From Paraburkholderia podalyriae (GTDB lineage Bacteria; Pseudomonadota; Gammaproteobacteria; Burkholderiales; Burkholderiaceae): a stretch of 64,000 nt of DNA. The DNA lies in the NCBI RefSeq assembly GCF_014397785.1, contig NZ_VZQQ01000010.1:1-64000 (forward strand), in the 5' to 3' direction. The position numbers were made by a program, and so were the translations under genes. Under the pieces are notes generated by a model, which was given only the letters and a program-made list of their open reading frames with translations, did no database searches and was not told the DNA's origin. Each line of letters starts with the position of its first letter. Position 1 is the stretch's first letter. Shown here one piece after another: positions 36,058 through 45,386 of the stretch.

Positions 36058-37707
36058 TCAAAGTTCCGGGTTGACCGGCAATAAGGAGAATAGACCGGTT
36101 AGCGCATTCCGGTAGAAGCCGGCCTGCGGATCGAAAATGTAGGTGCGTGTCTGGCCGTTCTCGACGTCGGTCCAGACGAGCGGCGACAGCGGCGCGCCGA
36201 TCGAGCGCAGATAGGCGAGCTGGGTCGCGTCGGCGAGCGTCACGTGGTAGCTCTGATCGGGCTGGGTGGCACGCTCGAAGATCCTGGCGACCTGATTCGC
36301 GAGTTCGGGGCTGTGGATCACGAGCGCGAGCTCAGTGTTCAGATTGGCCGAGCGCGGGTCGAGGTTCATCGAGCCGATCACGAGAATCTGATGGTCGATC
36401 ACATAAGCCTTCGCATGCAAGCTCGCGCGCGACCGCGAGCCGACCAGCCCGACGTTCGGCGTGTCCTGGTGCGGCCTGAACTCGTACAGTTCGACGCCCG
36501 CCTTGAGCAGCGGCACGCGGAAAGGGCTGTAGCCGGCCTGCACGGCGACCGCGTCGGTGGCCGCGAGCGAGTTGTTCAGCACTGCGATGCGGATGCCGCG
36601 ATGCGTGAGCCCGCTGGCCGCCTGCACGCCCGACGCGTGCGGCACGAAGTAGGGCGACACGATCAGGAAGTCGTGGTGCGCGTCGCGCATCAGTTCGCGC
36701 AGCCGCGCGAGCGGCGGGCTCACGTAGTCGGGCGACGGATGTTCGATCTTCTCCGGCGCGTCCGCGCTGAATTCCGCGCTTGCCCACGTGATGCCGAGTC
36801 GCTCGCTCGTGATCTGTGCGGCGAGCGGCGTCGCATTCAGCGGTTTCGCGTTGTACGGATCGGCGTTGCTGCGCCAGTGCTGGCGCAAGTCGTCGCGCGT
36901 CTGGTCGAGTTCCTTCTGGTCGAATTTCTGCTTGTTCAGCGCGCGCAGCGGATAGGCGAGGTCGCTGTTCCAGTAGTCGTCGAAGCTCGCGGAGACGTCG
37001 GCGACGATCGGTTCCGCCGCGAGTACGTCGAGGTCGCGGAACTGCAGGGTTTCGCTCGCGCTGAAATACTCGTCGCTCAGATTGCGCCCGCCGACGATCG
37101 CGAGCTGGTTGTCCGCGATCATCGCCTTGTTGTGCATGCGGCGCGTGAAGTGGCCGATCTGAGTGAACAGGTTCGTGGTGCGCTCGAACATGCCTTGCTG
37201 CGGGCTGCCGAACGGATTGAACACGCGAATCTCGATGTTGTCGTGCGAGTTCAGCCCCGCCATGATGCGGTCGATGTCCTTGAAGTTCAGATCGTCGACC
37301 AGCATGCGCACGCGCACGCCGTGATCGGCCGCGTACAGCGCGGCGCCGAGCAGCAGCTTGCCGGTGGCGTCCTCCTTGGCGATGTAGTACTGCATGTCGA
37401 GGGTTCTGGTTGCGGCGCGCGCGAGCGCGATGCGCACCTGCAGCGCGTCGCTGCCCTTCGCCAGCACGCGAAACCCCGATTGCCGCGGATGCTTCGCCTC
37501 GAGCGGCGCGAGCGCTTCGCGCAGCGGCGTATCGGCGGTGGCGGGCAGCGCGTGCGTGACCTTGCGGTCGAACGCGGTGGCGGGCGGCTTCGTCGCGCAG
37601 GCGGTCAAAACTGCTGCGGCGCAACAGAGCAGGAAAAATTCTCTCGTTGTGCTGAATAGGAAGCGGCGGCGCGCGGCCCGCCGATGTTGTTCGAATTGGC
37701 CCTGCAC
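36058..37707 (-). CDS. Phospholipase D family lipoprotein (ClsC-like)
   Basis: A 549-residue protein (from GTG 37707) with two HKD motifs, HNKAMIADNQLAIVGGRN and HAKAYVIDHQILVIGSMN, as in cardiolipin synthase C/YmdC and related enzymes. The N-terminus has a lipoprotein signal FLLCCAAAVLTAC, so it is likely anchored to a membrane facing the periplasm. It may make cardiolipin or hydrolyse phospholipids. The longer frame from ATG 37782 would put 25 residues before the signal, whereas GTG 37707 has an AAGGGG site. It lies 15 bases after fumC in the reverse direction. Confidence 0.87.
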   Translation of the reverse strand: MQGQFEQHRRAARRRFLFSTTREFFLLCCAAAVLTACATKPPATAFDRKVTHALPATADTPLREALAPLEAKHPRQSGFRVLAKGSDALQVRIALARAATRTLDMQYYIAKEDATGKLLLGAALYAADHGVRVRMLVDDLNFKDIDRIMAGLNSHDNIEIRVFNPFGSPQQGMFERTTNLFTQIGHFTRRMHNKAMIADNQLAIVGGRNLSDEYFSASETLQFRDLDVLAAEPIVADVSASFDDYWNSDLAYPLRALNKQKFDQKELDQTRDDLRQHWRSNADPYNAKPLNATPLAAQITSERLGITWASAEFSADAPEKIEHPSPDYVSPPLARLRELMRDAHHDFLIVSPYFVPHASGVQAASGLTHRGIRIAVLNNSLAATDAVAVQAGYSPFRVPLLKAGVELYEFRPHQDTPNVGLVGSRSRASLHAKAYVIDHQILVIGSMNLDPRSANLNTELALVIHSPELANQVARIFERATQPDQSYHVTLADATQLAYLRSIGAPLSPLVWTDVENGQTRTYIFDPQAGFYRNALTGLFSLLPVNPEL

Positions 37708-37882
37708 GCTGTTTTCCCCTTGTTTTGCAAGTTTTTTCGCGTGACGACAGCGAAGGCCTGCACATGCTGTCGAGAAAACCATTCTAAGGGAATTGGGGCG
37801 CGTGTTCGTCGTTGCTCCGCGCCGACAGCGCGACGTCGCCGCGCGCGACAGAGATCATCACGCTTCAGCAGTGGGGATACCG

Positions 37883-39307
37883 CTACTTCGCTCGGACCGA
37901 CCGCGCATGCGGCGTGACCGATCGTTCCACCGGCGTCTGCCGCCGGCTCAGCCGATGAAAGCGCAGCGTCATCAACAGCGCGACGCTCGCGAGCCCTGCC
38001 GCGAGCCCCCACCACAAGCCGCGCGCGCCGAGGCCGGCGTGAAACGCGAGCAGATAGCCGGTCGGAAACCCGATCACCCAGTAGCCGAACGCGGCCGCGA
38101 TCATCGGCACGCGCGTGTCCTTCAGGCCGCGCAGACAACCGGAGCCCACCGCCTGCATACCGTCGACGATCTGGAAAATCGCCGCCACGCCGAGCAGCGA
38201 ACTGGCCAGCGCGATGGTCGGCGCGTTGGCCGGGTCGTCGAGATGCAGATACAGGCCGACGATCCAGTGCGGCGCGGTGACCAGCACGAGGCCCGACATC
38301 GACATGAAGCCGACGCCGAGCGCGAGCGCGACGAAGCCCGCGTGGCGCGCCGCGAGCGGCTGACCGGCGCCGGCCCAGTAGCCGACCCGCACGTTGGCCG
38401 CCTGGCCGATCGACAACGGGACCATGAACGCGACCGACGCGACGTTCAGCGCGATCTGATGCGCGGCCAGTTGCGATTCGCCGAGCAGGCCGACCATCAG
38501 GCCAGTGGCAAGGAACAGCGTCGACTCGACGCCGTAGGTGATCGCGACCGGCCAGCCGATGCCGAACAATTCGCCCATCAATGGCAGTTTCGGCCGCGTC
38601 GCGACGACGAAATGACGGAAGCGCGGCCGCAGATGCAGCAGCGCCATCAGCACGAGCGCGGTCAGCCATACGGTGATCGTGGTCGCGGCCGCCGAGCCGA
38701 GAAAACCGAGCCGCGGCAGCCCGTAGGCGCCGTGAATCAAGCCGTAGTTCAGGAAGCCGTTCACGCCGACGCTCACGATCGACACCCACAACAGGCGCCG
38801 TGCCGCGCCGATCGCCGGCAGGAACGAGCGCATCAGGCCGACGCCGATCAGGCTCGCGGGCGCGCCCCAGCGCAGTACCGCCGCGTATTGGCCGACGTTG
38901 TGCGCGAGCAGGCCCGGCTCGCCGAACGCGAGCAGGATGTGCGACGCGAACGACAGCAGGCTGAATGCCGGCACCGACAGCAGCACCGACAGCACGAAAC
39001 CGGTCCAGTAGATATGCGGCACGCGGCCGTCGTCCTGCGCGCCGCGCGCGTGGGCGACGCTGACGCTGACCGAGGTCAGCACGCCCTGCAGCAACGTGAC
39101 GACGACGAAAAAGAGGTTGGCGCCGAGGCCGCCGGCGGCGAGCGCATCGGGGCCGAGCGAACCGAGCAGGATCGTGTCGGTGACGCTCATCGCCATCTGC
39201 GACAGTTGCGCGATCGCGAGCGGCGCGGCGAGCCGCGCGGTGTCGGCCGCGTGGCGGGATAGGGTCGGCGGCCGGCTGGCCGCTCGGGCGAAGCTGGGTT
39301 GAGTCAT
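37883..39307 (-). CDS. MATE family multidrug efflux protein (NorM-like)
   Basis: A 474-residue inner-membrane exporter with about 12 membrane segments. Typical features are AIAQLSQMAMSVTDTILLGS near the start, PLSIGQAANVRVGYWAGAG in the middle and DGMQAVGSGCLRGLKDTRVP in the C-terminal half. It should export cationic drugs in exchange for Na+ or H+. The frame extends far upstream, but the ATG at 39307 starts just ahead of the first helix. A perfect inverted repeat at 39475-39490 may be an operator. Confidence 0.9.
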   Translation of the reverse strand: MTQPSFARAASRPPTLSRHAADTARLAAPLAIAQLSQMAMSVTDTILLGSLGPDALAAGGLGANLFFVVVTLLQGVLTSVSVSVAHARGAQDDGRVPHIYWTGFVLSVLLSVPAFSLLSFASHILLAFGEPGLLAHNVGQYAAVLRWGAPASLIGVGLMRSFLPAIGAARRLLWVSIVSVGVNGFLNYGLIHGAYGLPRLGFLGSAAATTITVWLTALVLMALLHLRPRFRHFVVATRPKLPLMGELFGIGWPVAITYGVESTLFLATGLMVGLLGESQLAAHQIALNVASVAFMVPLSIGQAANVRVGYWAGAGQPLAARHAGFVALALGVGFMSMSGLVLVTAPHWIVGLYLHLDDPANAPTIALASSLLGVAAIFQIVDGMQAVGSGCLRGLKDTRVPMIAAAFGYWVIGFPTGYLLAFHAGLGARGLWWGLAAGLASVALLMTLRFHRLSRRQTPVERSVTPHARSVRAK

Positions 39308-39474
39308 CGAATGCCTGGCGGCGAAAGGTGGCGACAGCGATGGCGACGGCGCTGGCAGCAGCGCGGGACCGGCGCAAGCGGGGGCGCGTACCTCGCGCTG
39401 CGCGTTCCGGCGGCGGGGGCGCGGCGGCGAGCCGGTCAGCCGACTACGCGCGCGTGGCGCGGTCCGTCGTATAC

Positions 39475-39490
39475 CTGTCGAAACCGACAG
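39475..39490. promoter_or_regulatory. Perfect inverted repeat upstream of the MATE gene
   Basis: CTGTCG and CGACAG with an AAAC centre form a perfect palindrome 168 bases before the MATE start. It formally fits CTGT-N8-ACAG, but the centre is GC-rich, unlike a LexA box. A TATACG on the minus strand just past it could be a -10. An operator for a TetR- or MarR-type repressor is as likely. Confidence 0.4.
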
Positions 39491-39569
39491 CTTATTGCCT
39501 CGCCCGGCCGATGTCGATGGACAACGCACAATCCTGGTGCGCGGCGTCCCGCGAATTTCCGGACTGCCG

Positions 39570-39788
39570 TCAGCCTTCGTGGACAGCGATCCGCGTATCG
39601 CCGAGCAGCACGACCTGGCCCGCGCGGATCTTGCAGGTCTTGCGCGTCTCGACGCGGCCGTCGACCATCACGGCGCCGTCGGCAACCATCATCTTCGCTG
39701 AGCCGCCGCTATCCGCGAGGCCCGTGATTTTCAGCAGATTGTGCAGTTCGACGTATTCGCCGGTCAGCGTGAAATTGAGGTTGGGCAT
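39570..39788 (-). CDS. S4-domain RNA-binding protein (YbcJ type)
   Basis: A 72-residue stand-alone S4-like domain (EYVELHNLLKITGLADSGGS, VDGRVETRKTCKIRAGQVV). Such YbcJ-type proteins bind RNA, but their targets are unknown. The ATG at 39788 has an AAGGTG site; a GTG seven codons upstream is an alternative. It lies 262 bases upstream of the MATE gene in the same direction. Confidence 0.85.
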   Translation of the reverse strand: MPNLNFTLTGEYVELHNLLKITGLADSGGSAKMMVADGAVMVDGRVETRKTCKIRAGQVVLLGDTRIAVHEG

Positions 39789-40145
39789 CGCATTTGCACC
39801 TTGGGGCACGGGTCGCGTTCGGGGTTCGCATCATAAAGCAAGTGCATGCGCCGCGGCGGCGCGGGCCGTTCGACCTGCGCAGGATTCCTCCGAAACGCGC
39901 CCCGGCAAGCAAATGAAAGCAGATGTTATTCAGTTATCGGAAACTGAAACGTTCCGTAACGCCGGTCGCGTCGGACGGATTTCACTCCTAAAGTGCAGTT
40001 CAGCAGCAAAGCCCGCTGGCATTTCCGGGATCGCTCCCCGGCCACCCATCCAGCGACGTCCAGACCGGGTGAGGCGCGCGGGACATACCGTCATCGCGAT
40101 GCCGGAAAGTCCGCCCGAGTCACGACAACTTTAGAGAGGAAAGCC
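39789..40145. other. Gene-free interval of 357 bp
   Basis: The region separates the S4-domain gene from a divergent exported protein. It contains an inverted TCAGTT/AACTGA pair (39930-39947) in an AT-richer stretch that may hold the divergent promoters. No -10/-35 pair, RNA gene or short coding region is evident. Confidence 0.5.
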
Positions 40146-40661
40146 ATGACCCAGATTCGTTCGCTCCTGATCGGTACCGCCCTCACCGCTTTTGCCGCGA
40201 CGGCCGCTGTCGCGCAGACAGCACCGGCAGCAGGCATTGGCGGTCACGCGCAAATCCAGACCCAGGGCGCCGCCGACATGGTGCCGCCGTCCGCTGCTGG
40301 CGCACAGGGCTTGCAGGCGCCGCCTTCGGCGCAAGGCATGCAGCAAGTCCCCGGCGCGCCCGCCGCGCAGGGCGTCGAGGCGCCGCCGCCGGCCCGTTTG
40401 ACGGCGTCGGGCTCGACCGACCCGCTCGTGCAGAAGCGCGACGCCGACGCCAAGGCCAACGCCGAGTATCGCGCGGCGAAAAAGTCCTCGAAAGCGGAAT
40501 TGAAGGCGCAGCAGAAGGCCGCAAAGGACCAGTACAAGGACCAGGTGCGCGGCGCGAAGCTGAACCAGAAGGCGGACAGGCAGACCGCCGATAACGAAAT
40601 GAAGATGAACATGGAAGGGCAGGCTGCCGCGCAGGCCGATGGCGCGGACGTCAAGCATTAA
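40146..40661 (+). CDS. Exported hypothetical protein with a charged helical tail
   Basis: A 171-residue protein of unknown function. A signal peptide ends near residue 23 (AVAQTA). An Ala/Gln/Pro/Gly-rich region follows to residue 85, then a Lys/Ala/Gln-rich, probably helical segment (SSKAELKAQQKAAKDQYKDQ, near 118-137) to the end. AGAGAGGAAA lies just before the ATG. It may be periplasmic. No family was recognised. Confidence 0.75.
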   Translation: MTQIRSLLIGTALTAFAATAAVAQTAPAAGIGGHAQIQTQGAADMVPPSAAGAQGLQAPPSAQGMQQVPGAPAAQGVEAPPPARLTASGSTDPLVQKRDADAKANAEYRAAKKSSKAELKAQQKAAKDQYKDQVRGAKLNQKADRQTADNEMKMNMEGQAAAQADGADVKH

Positions 40662-40809
40662 GCCCTGCTGGATGCGGCGGCGCGTGGCGTTGCGAGGCTC
40701 GCGCGCCGCCGACGACTCTCGCTTAACGGGTTGTGCGTCAGGCCACCCGCCTGCCGACGTCTGGCCCCCGCAGATGGGCGCCCGGAAAAAGGGCGCTTGT
40801 CGCGTGGGG

Positions 40810-40825
40810 TTGTATGGATATACAG
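40810..40825. promoter_or_regulatory. LexA-like box upstream of the UvrD-type helicase gene
   Basis: TTGTATGGATATACAG has one mismatch to the CTGT-N8-ACAG core. With two flanking bases per side it matches 14 of 20 positions of the E. coli consensus. It lies 44 bases before the helicase start, a fitting operator position. The uvrD gene of E. coli is LexA-controlled. Confidence 0.65.
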
Positions 40826-40869
40826 TGTGCGTCGCATCCTGAAATCCATCCAGCACGCAAAGCCTATCC

Positions 40870-43008
40870 GTGTCCACCGTCGCCGAATCCGCTCCGTCGT
40901 TCGATACCACCTCCTGGCTCGCGAAGCTCAACGACGCCCAACGCGAAGCCGTCGAATACGGGACCGACACGCCAGACGCGCTGCCCGGCGCGCTGCTCGT
41001 GATCGCGGGCGCCGGCTCCGGCAAGACCAACACGCTGGCGCACCGCGTCGCCAATCTGGTGGTGAAGGGCGCCGATCCGCAGCGCATCCTGCTGTTGACC
41101 TTCTCGCGCCGCGCGGCGCTCGAAATGACCCGCCGTGTGACGCGCATCACGGCCGCCGCGGCCACCTCCGTCGGGGCCCGCGCCGCGCTTGCGCAAGGGC
41201 TGACGTGGGCGGGCACGTTTCATAGCGTCGGCGCGCGGCTGTTGCGCGAATACGCGGATCTGATCGGTCTCGCGCCCGCGTTCACGATCAACGACCGCGA
41301 AGACTCCGCCGACCTGATGAACCTCGTGCGCCACGAGCTCGGGCTGTCCGCCAAGGAGCGGCGTTTTCCGGCGAAGGGCACCTGCTTCGCGATCTACTCG
41401 CGCGTCGTCAACACCGGCGCATCGCTCGGCCAGGTGCTGGAGCGCGCGTTTCCGTGGTGTCGCGAGTGGGAGGAGGATCTGCGCCGGCTGTTCGCCGCCT
41501 ACTTCGACGCGAAACAGAAGCAGAGTGTGCTCGACTACGACGATCTGCTGCTCTACTGGTCGCACATGGCCGGCGAGCCCGCCATCGCGGCCGATCTGTC
41601 GGCGCGCTTCGATCACGTGCTGGTCGACGAATATCAGGACACCAACCGCCTGCAGGCGTCTATCCTGCTCGCGCTGAAGCCGGACGGCCGCGGGCTGACC
41701 GTGGTTGGCGACGACGCCCAGTCCATCTATTCGTTTCGCGGCGCGACCGTGCGCAATATCCTCGACTTCCCCGCCCAGTTCGAGCCGCCGGCGAGGCAGG
41801 TCACGCTCGAGCGCAACTATCGCTCGACCGAGCCGATTCTTGCCGCGTCGAACGCGGTGATCGAGCTCGCGAGCGAGCGCTACACAAAGAATCTGTGGAC
41901 CGACAAGGCGTCGGCGCAGCGCCCGCGCCTCGTCACGGTCGCTGACGATGCCGCGCAAGCCCGCTACATCGTCGAGCAGGTGCTCGAAGCGCGCGAGCAG
42001 GGCGTGAAGCTGAAGTCGCAGGCGGTGCTGTTTCGCGCCGCGCATCACAGCGCCGCGCTCGAGATCGAACTCACGCGCCGCAATATCCCGTTCGTCAAGT
42101 TCGGCGGGCTGAAATTTCTCGACTCGGTGCACGTGAAGGACGTGCTCGCGGTGCTGCGCTGGGCCGAGAATCCGCGCGACCGCGTCGCCGGGTTTCGGGT
42201 CGTGCAGCTGCTGCCGGGTGTCGGCCCGGGTACCGCGGCGAAGGTGCTCGACGACATCGCCGCGCGCGCGGATGGCGGCGATCCAGTCGCGACCGCCGGC
42301 GGCGTACTGGCCGCGTTTGCGGCGCCCGCTCGCGCGCAGGAAGACTGGCATCCGTTCGTCCGGCTGATGTCGGGTGTCTACGGGCGGCAAACGCCGTGGC
42401 CCGCCGAGTTCGAAATGGTGCGGCGCTGGTACGAGCCGCATCTCGAGCGCAATCACGAAGACGCCGCGATTCGTCACGCGGACCTGCTGCAAATGGAAAG
42501 CATCGCGGGCACGTATCCGTCGCGCGAGCGTTTCCTGACCGAGCTGACGCTCGACCCGCCCGATGCCACCAGCGACGAATCCGGCGTGCCGCTGATCGAC
42601 GAGGACTACCTGATCCTGTCGACGATTCATTCGGCGAAGGGCCAGGAGTGGCGCAACGTGTTCGTGCTGAACGGCGTCGACGGCTGCATTCCGTCGGATC
42701 TCGGCACCGGCAGCGACGCGGAAATCGACGAGGAGCGGCGCCTGCTCTACGTGGCGATGACGCGCGCGAAGGAAGACCTGCATATCGTCGTGCCGCAGCG
42801 CTTTTACGTGCACAACCAGACGCATCTGGGCGACCGGCACGTGTGGGCGTCGCGCACGCGCTTCATCGCCACGCCGATGCTGCCGCTGTTCGATGCCTAC
42901 GCATGGCCGCGCGTGCCCGTGGCGAGCGCGCCTGGCGCGGCGGGACTAGCCGCGGCCGCGCAGGCGAAGATCGAGATCGCGGCGAAGCTCAGGAAGATGT
43001 GGGATTGA
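40870..43008 (+). CDS. UvrD/Rep-type ATP-dependent DNA helicase
   Basis: A 712-residue superfamily 1A helicase. Walker A AGAGSGKT (46-53) is followed by TWAGTFHSVGARLL (Ia), DEYQDTN (II), VVGDDAQSIYSFRGA (III), LERNYRSTEPIL (IV), LSTIHSAKGQEWRNVFVLNG (V) and LLYVAMTRAKEDL (VI). It unwinds DNA 3' to 5' in repair or replication restart. It is distinct from canonical UvrD in length and in a shorter 2B region, so I leave the symbol open. The start is GTG with no strong ribosome site. A LexA-like box lies upstream. Confidence 0.93.
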   Translation: MSTVAESAPSFDTTSWLAKLNDAQREAVEYGTDTPDALPGALLVIAGAGSGKTNTLAHRVANLVVKGADPQRILLLTFSRRAALEMTRRVTRITAAAATSVGARAALAQGLTWAGTFHSVGARLLREYADLIGLAPAFTINDREDSADLMNLVRHELGLSAKERRFPAKGTCFAIYSRVVNTGASLGQVLERAFPWCREWEEDLRRLFAAYFDAKQKQSVLDYDDLLLYWSHMAGEPAIAADLSARFDHVLVDEYQDTNRLQASILLALKPDGRGLTVVGDDAQSIYSFRGATVRNILDFPAQFEPPARQVTLERNYRSTEPILAASNAVIELASERYTKNLWTDKASAQRPRLVTVADDAAQARYIVEQVLEAREQGVKLKSQAVLFRAAHHSAALEIELTRRNIPFVKFGGLKFLDSVHVKDVLAVLRWAENPRDRVAGFRVVQLLPGVGPGTAAKVLDDIAARADGGDPVATAGGVLAAFAAPARAQEDWHPFVRLMSGVYGRQTPWPAEFEMVRRWYEPHLERNHEDAAIRHADLLQMESIAGTYPSRERFLTELTLDPPDATSDESGVPLIDEDYLILSTIHSAKGQEWRNVFVLNGVDGCIPSDLGTGSDAEIDEERRLLYVAMTRAKEDLHIVVPQRFYVHNQTHLGDRHVWASRTRFIATPMLPLFDAYAWPRVPVASAPGAAGLAAAAQAKIEIAAKLRKMWD

Positions 43009-43066
43009 GCGGGTAGCGCCGCGTTGCGGCTGATGCGCGGGTGCGCGGATGCGCGTCGATACACGC

Positions 43067-43834
43067 TCAGCGCGACTGCCGCTGCTGTTGCTGCGCGACC
43101 GGAGGAGGCGGCACGAAGAAATTGCGCAGCCATGCCGCGAGTCGCGAGAACACGTCGTACGGCTCCTCGACGAAAATCTCCGGCTTCAGGAGCCGCAGAT
43201 ACTCCATGATCTGCTGCGCTTCCTGCTTCTGGAACGTGCCGTGCGAAATGCCGAGCCGCAACAGCCCGCGCAGTTCGCCGAGCTTCTCGCGAGCGGTGCT
43301 GCCCACACTCGTCTCGCACGCGACCTTCGCCTCGTAGACGCGTTGGCGCAGCGATTCGACGAGCCGCCACGCCGGCGTCTGCATCACTTCCTCCAGCGCC
43401 TGGATATCCTGCACCGTGCTCTTGATCTGCGAGGCGAGCGGGTCGACCAGCGTCGTGTCGCCTTCCGCTTCCTTGACGATCGCGGCCGCCCAGTCGCGGC
43501 ATTGCTTGGTGAGCTCCTCGGGCGTCCATTCCGAGCGCGCTGCGAAACCGAAGCCAAACTCGCTCGCCTGCCGCAACAGGATCGACACGACGTCCGGAAA
43601 CTCCTTGTCGAGCGTGCGTTTGGCCCACGCGTACTGACCGCCCTGCAGCATCCGCTGCACCGCGTGCTCGGTTAGCGGCACCATGTTGTCGAGCAGCTTC
43701 GCGCGCAAGAAATCCTCGAACGACGGCGTCGCGAACTGCGGATCGAGCTTCAGCGAGACCCGCAAGAAGGCATCGAAGTCCTTGCGCAGCGACGCGACGG
43801 TCTCGTCCTTGAGCTTCAGGGTGATTTGACCCAT
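43067..43834 (-). CDS. Conserved-looking hypothetical protein, 255 residues
   Basis: Not recognised. The protein is largely helical and soluble in appearance. It has charged N-terminal segments (LKLKDETVASLRKDFDAFLR), a central region with EWTPEELTKQCRDWAAAIVK, a possible short amphipathic segment near 225-240 (VFSRLAAWLRNFFVPPPP) and a Gln-rich tail. There is no signal peptide. It is convergent with the helicase gene, 58 bases apart, with no hairpin between them. Confidence 0.75.
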   Translation of the reverse strand: MGQITLKLKDETVASLRKDFDAFLRVSLKLDPQFATPSFEDFLRAKLLDNMVPLTEHAVQRMLQGGQYAWAKRTLDKEFPDVVSILLRQASEFGFGFAARSEWTPEELTKQCRDWAAAIVKEAEGDTTLVDPLASQIKSTVQDIQALEEVMQTPAWRLVESLRQRVYEAKVACETSVGSTAREKLGELRGLLRLGISHGTFQKQEAQQIMEYLRLLKPEIFVEEPYDVFSRLAAWLRNFFVPPPPVAQQQQRQSR

Positions 43835-44149
43835 GTGTTATCCCGTTTAATGCGGCCACGCGCGGCGCGGCGTCGCAAGATCGCCCAGCCACTCGCGGAC
43901 CGGGCGACGCGACGCCGGCTGCCGACGCGCTTGATTCATACCTTTAGCCGCATAACCAGCGGGACGACTCCCGATGAGCGGACCTCGACTGCATATCGGC
44001 GGGGTGGCGGGAAACTTGAGGGCGGCCCGGCGACGCGCGGGCGCTTTGGAGGGAAGATTCGAGCGCTCGCGGGCCGCGGCACCGCGGCCCGCAGCGGAGC
44101 GAGCTGTCGACGGACCGCTGACGAGTTGTTCAGCGCAGAGAAGGCGCGC
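43835..44149. other. Gene-free interval of 315 bp with a GC-rich inverted repeat
   Basis: It lies between azlD and the hypothetical gene, both leftward. GCGGGCCGCGG and CCGCGGCCCGC (44069-44092) are separated by two bases, possibly forming a hairpin after azlD; no T run follows. The remainder should hold the promoter of the hypothetical gene, which I cannot place with confidence. Confidence 0.5.
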
Positions 44150-44473
44150 TTACTTCAGCACCGCGCACTGCCACACGAAGAACACGGCCAGACCGACAGC
44201 GATCGTCAGCAGCGGCCGGCGCGTCAGCGCACTGACGACGATCGCGGCGAGCGCGCCGACCAGTTGCGGATTGCGCCAGCTCAACTCGGCGTCGTTGCCG
44301 TGCGGCGACACGGCCATCGGGACGATGATCGCGGTCAGCACCGTAACCGGCACGAAGCTAAGCGCGGTGCGCAGAAGCGGCGGGAACACGAGCCGGTCGC
44401 CGAGCACGAACACGGTCGCGCGGATCAACCATGTAATCGCGGCCATGCCGACGATCAGAACGACGTAGTTCAT
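44150..44473 (-). CDS. azlD: AzlD family branched-chain amino acid export subunit
   Basis: A 107-residue membrane protein with about four hydrophobic segments (MNYVVLIVGMAAITWLIRAT, LRTALSFVPVTVLTAIIVPM). It is the small subunit of the AzlCD exporter, which can expel branched-chain amino acids and analogues. It overlaps azlC by 4 bases (ATGA), so the two are co-translated. Confidence 0.92.
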   Translation of the reverse strand: MNYVVLIVGMAAITWLIRATVFVLGDRLVFPPLLRTALSFVPVTVLTAIIVPMAVSPHGNDAELSWRNPQLVGALAAIVVSALTRRPLLTIAVGLAVFFVWQCAVLK

Positions 44474-45231
44474 CGTGTGGCCTCCACGGTACGGCGCGCG
44501 CCGCGCAGGTTCAGACGCGACATCGACAGCAGCACGCCGACCGCGACTCCCGCGAACACCGCGCCGAGCAGACCGAGCTTGTACGGCCAGGCCTGCCAGA
44601 AAAACGCCAGCGTGCCGGCGGTGGCGGCCGCTGCGATATAGCGCAGCGCGACCAGTTGCGGCACGACGATCGCGATGAACGTCGCGACCATCGCGAAGTC
44701 GAGACCGAGCGATTGCAGGCCCGGGAAGGCCGCGCCGAACAGCAGGCCGGCGACGGTCCACAGCTGCCAGTTCAGATACATCGCGACGCCGGCGCCGAAG
44801 AAATAGTACGGGCCGACCGTGCCGGGCTCGCGGTGCCGGTAGTGCTCCCACGCGACCGCGAAGACCTCGTCGGTCAACAGCGCGCCGAGCGCCCAACGCC
44901 AGCGCTTCGGCAGATGCGCGACGTGCGGCGCGAGCGTGGCGCTATACAACACATGACGCAGGTTGACGACGAACGTGGTCGCCCAGATCACGGCGAAGCT
45001 CGCATGCCCGGCGATGAGGCCGAGCGCGATGAACTGCGCGGAGCCCGCGAAGACGACGAGCGACATCAACTGGCCGTGCCACAGGTGCAGCGGGCCGGAC
45101 GTCACGAGTGTGCCGAAAATGACGCCGAACGGGGCGGCGCCGACCATCATCGGGATGATGTCGCGCGCGCCGGCGGCGAATTCTTTGAGATGGCCGGCCC
45201 GGGTAGGCTGGCCTTGGGTGGGATCGGTCAA
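44470..45231 (-). CDS. azlC: AzlC family branched-chain amino acid permease
   Basis: A 253-residue membrane protein with family motifs GAAPFGVIFGTL, VVFAGSAQFIALGLI and NLRHVLYSATLAPH. The start is TTG at 45231: a perfect AAGGAGG lies 6 bases upstream and no ATG fits before the conserved region. It pairs with azlD. An AraC-family regulator is encoded upstream in the same direction and probably controls both, as is common for azlCD. Confidence 0.92.
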   Translation of the reverse strand: MTDPTQGQPTRAGHLKEFAAGARDIIPMMVGAAPFGVIFGTLVTSGPLHLWHGQLMSLVVFAGSAQFIALGLIAGHASFAVIWATTFVVNLRHVLYSATLAPHVAHLPKRWRWALGALLTDEVFAVAWEHYRHREPGTVGPYYFFGAGVAMYLNWQLWTVAGLLFGAAFPGLQSLGLDFAMVATFIAIVVPQLVALRYIAAAATAGTLAFFWQAWPYKLGLLGAVFAGVAVGVLLSMSRLNLRGARRTVEATR

Positions 45232-45386
45232 TCTACGCCTCCTTGATTCCGGAAGCATAGCGGCTGACGGGCGTTCGAACTTGTACGTTCTTGCGGCGGG
45301 TTGCTGGTGGATGGAGGGTCGAGGCTCAGGGGTCGCAGTGAGACGCTGATGGCGCGCCGTGCGAGCGTCGGTGGTGCCGCATCGCG

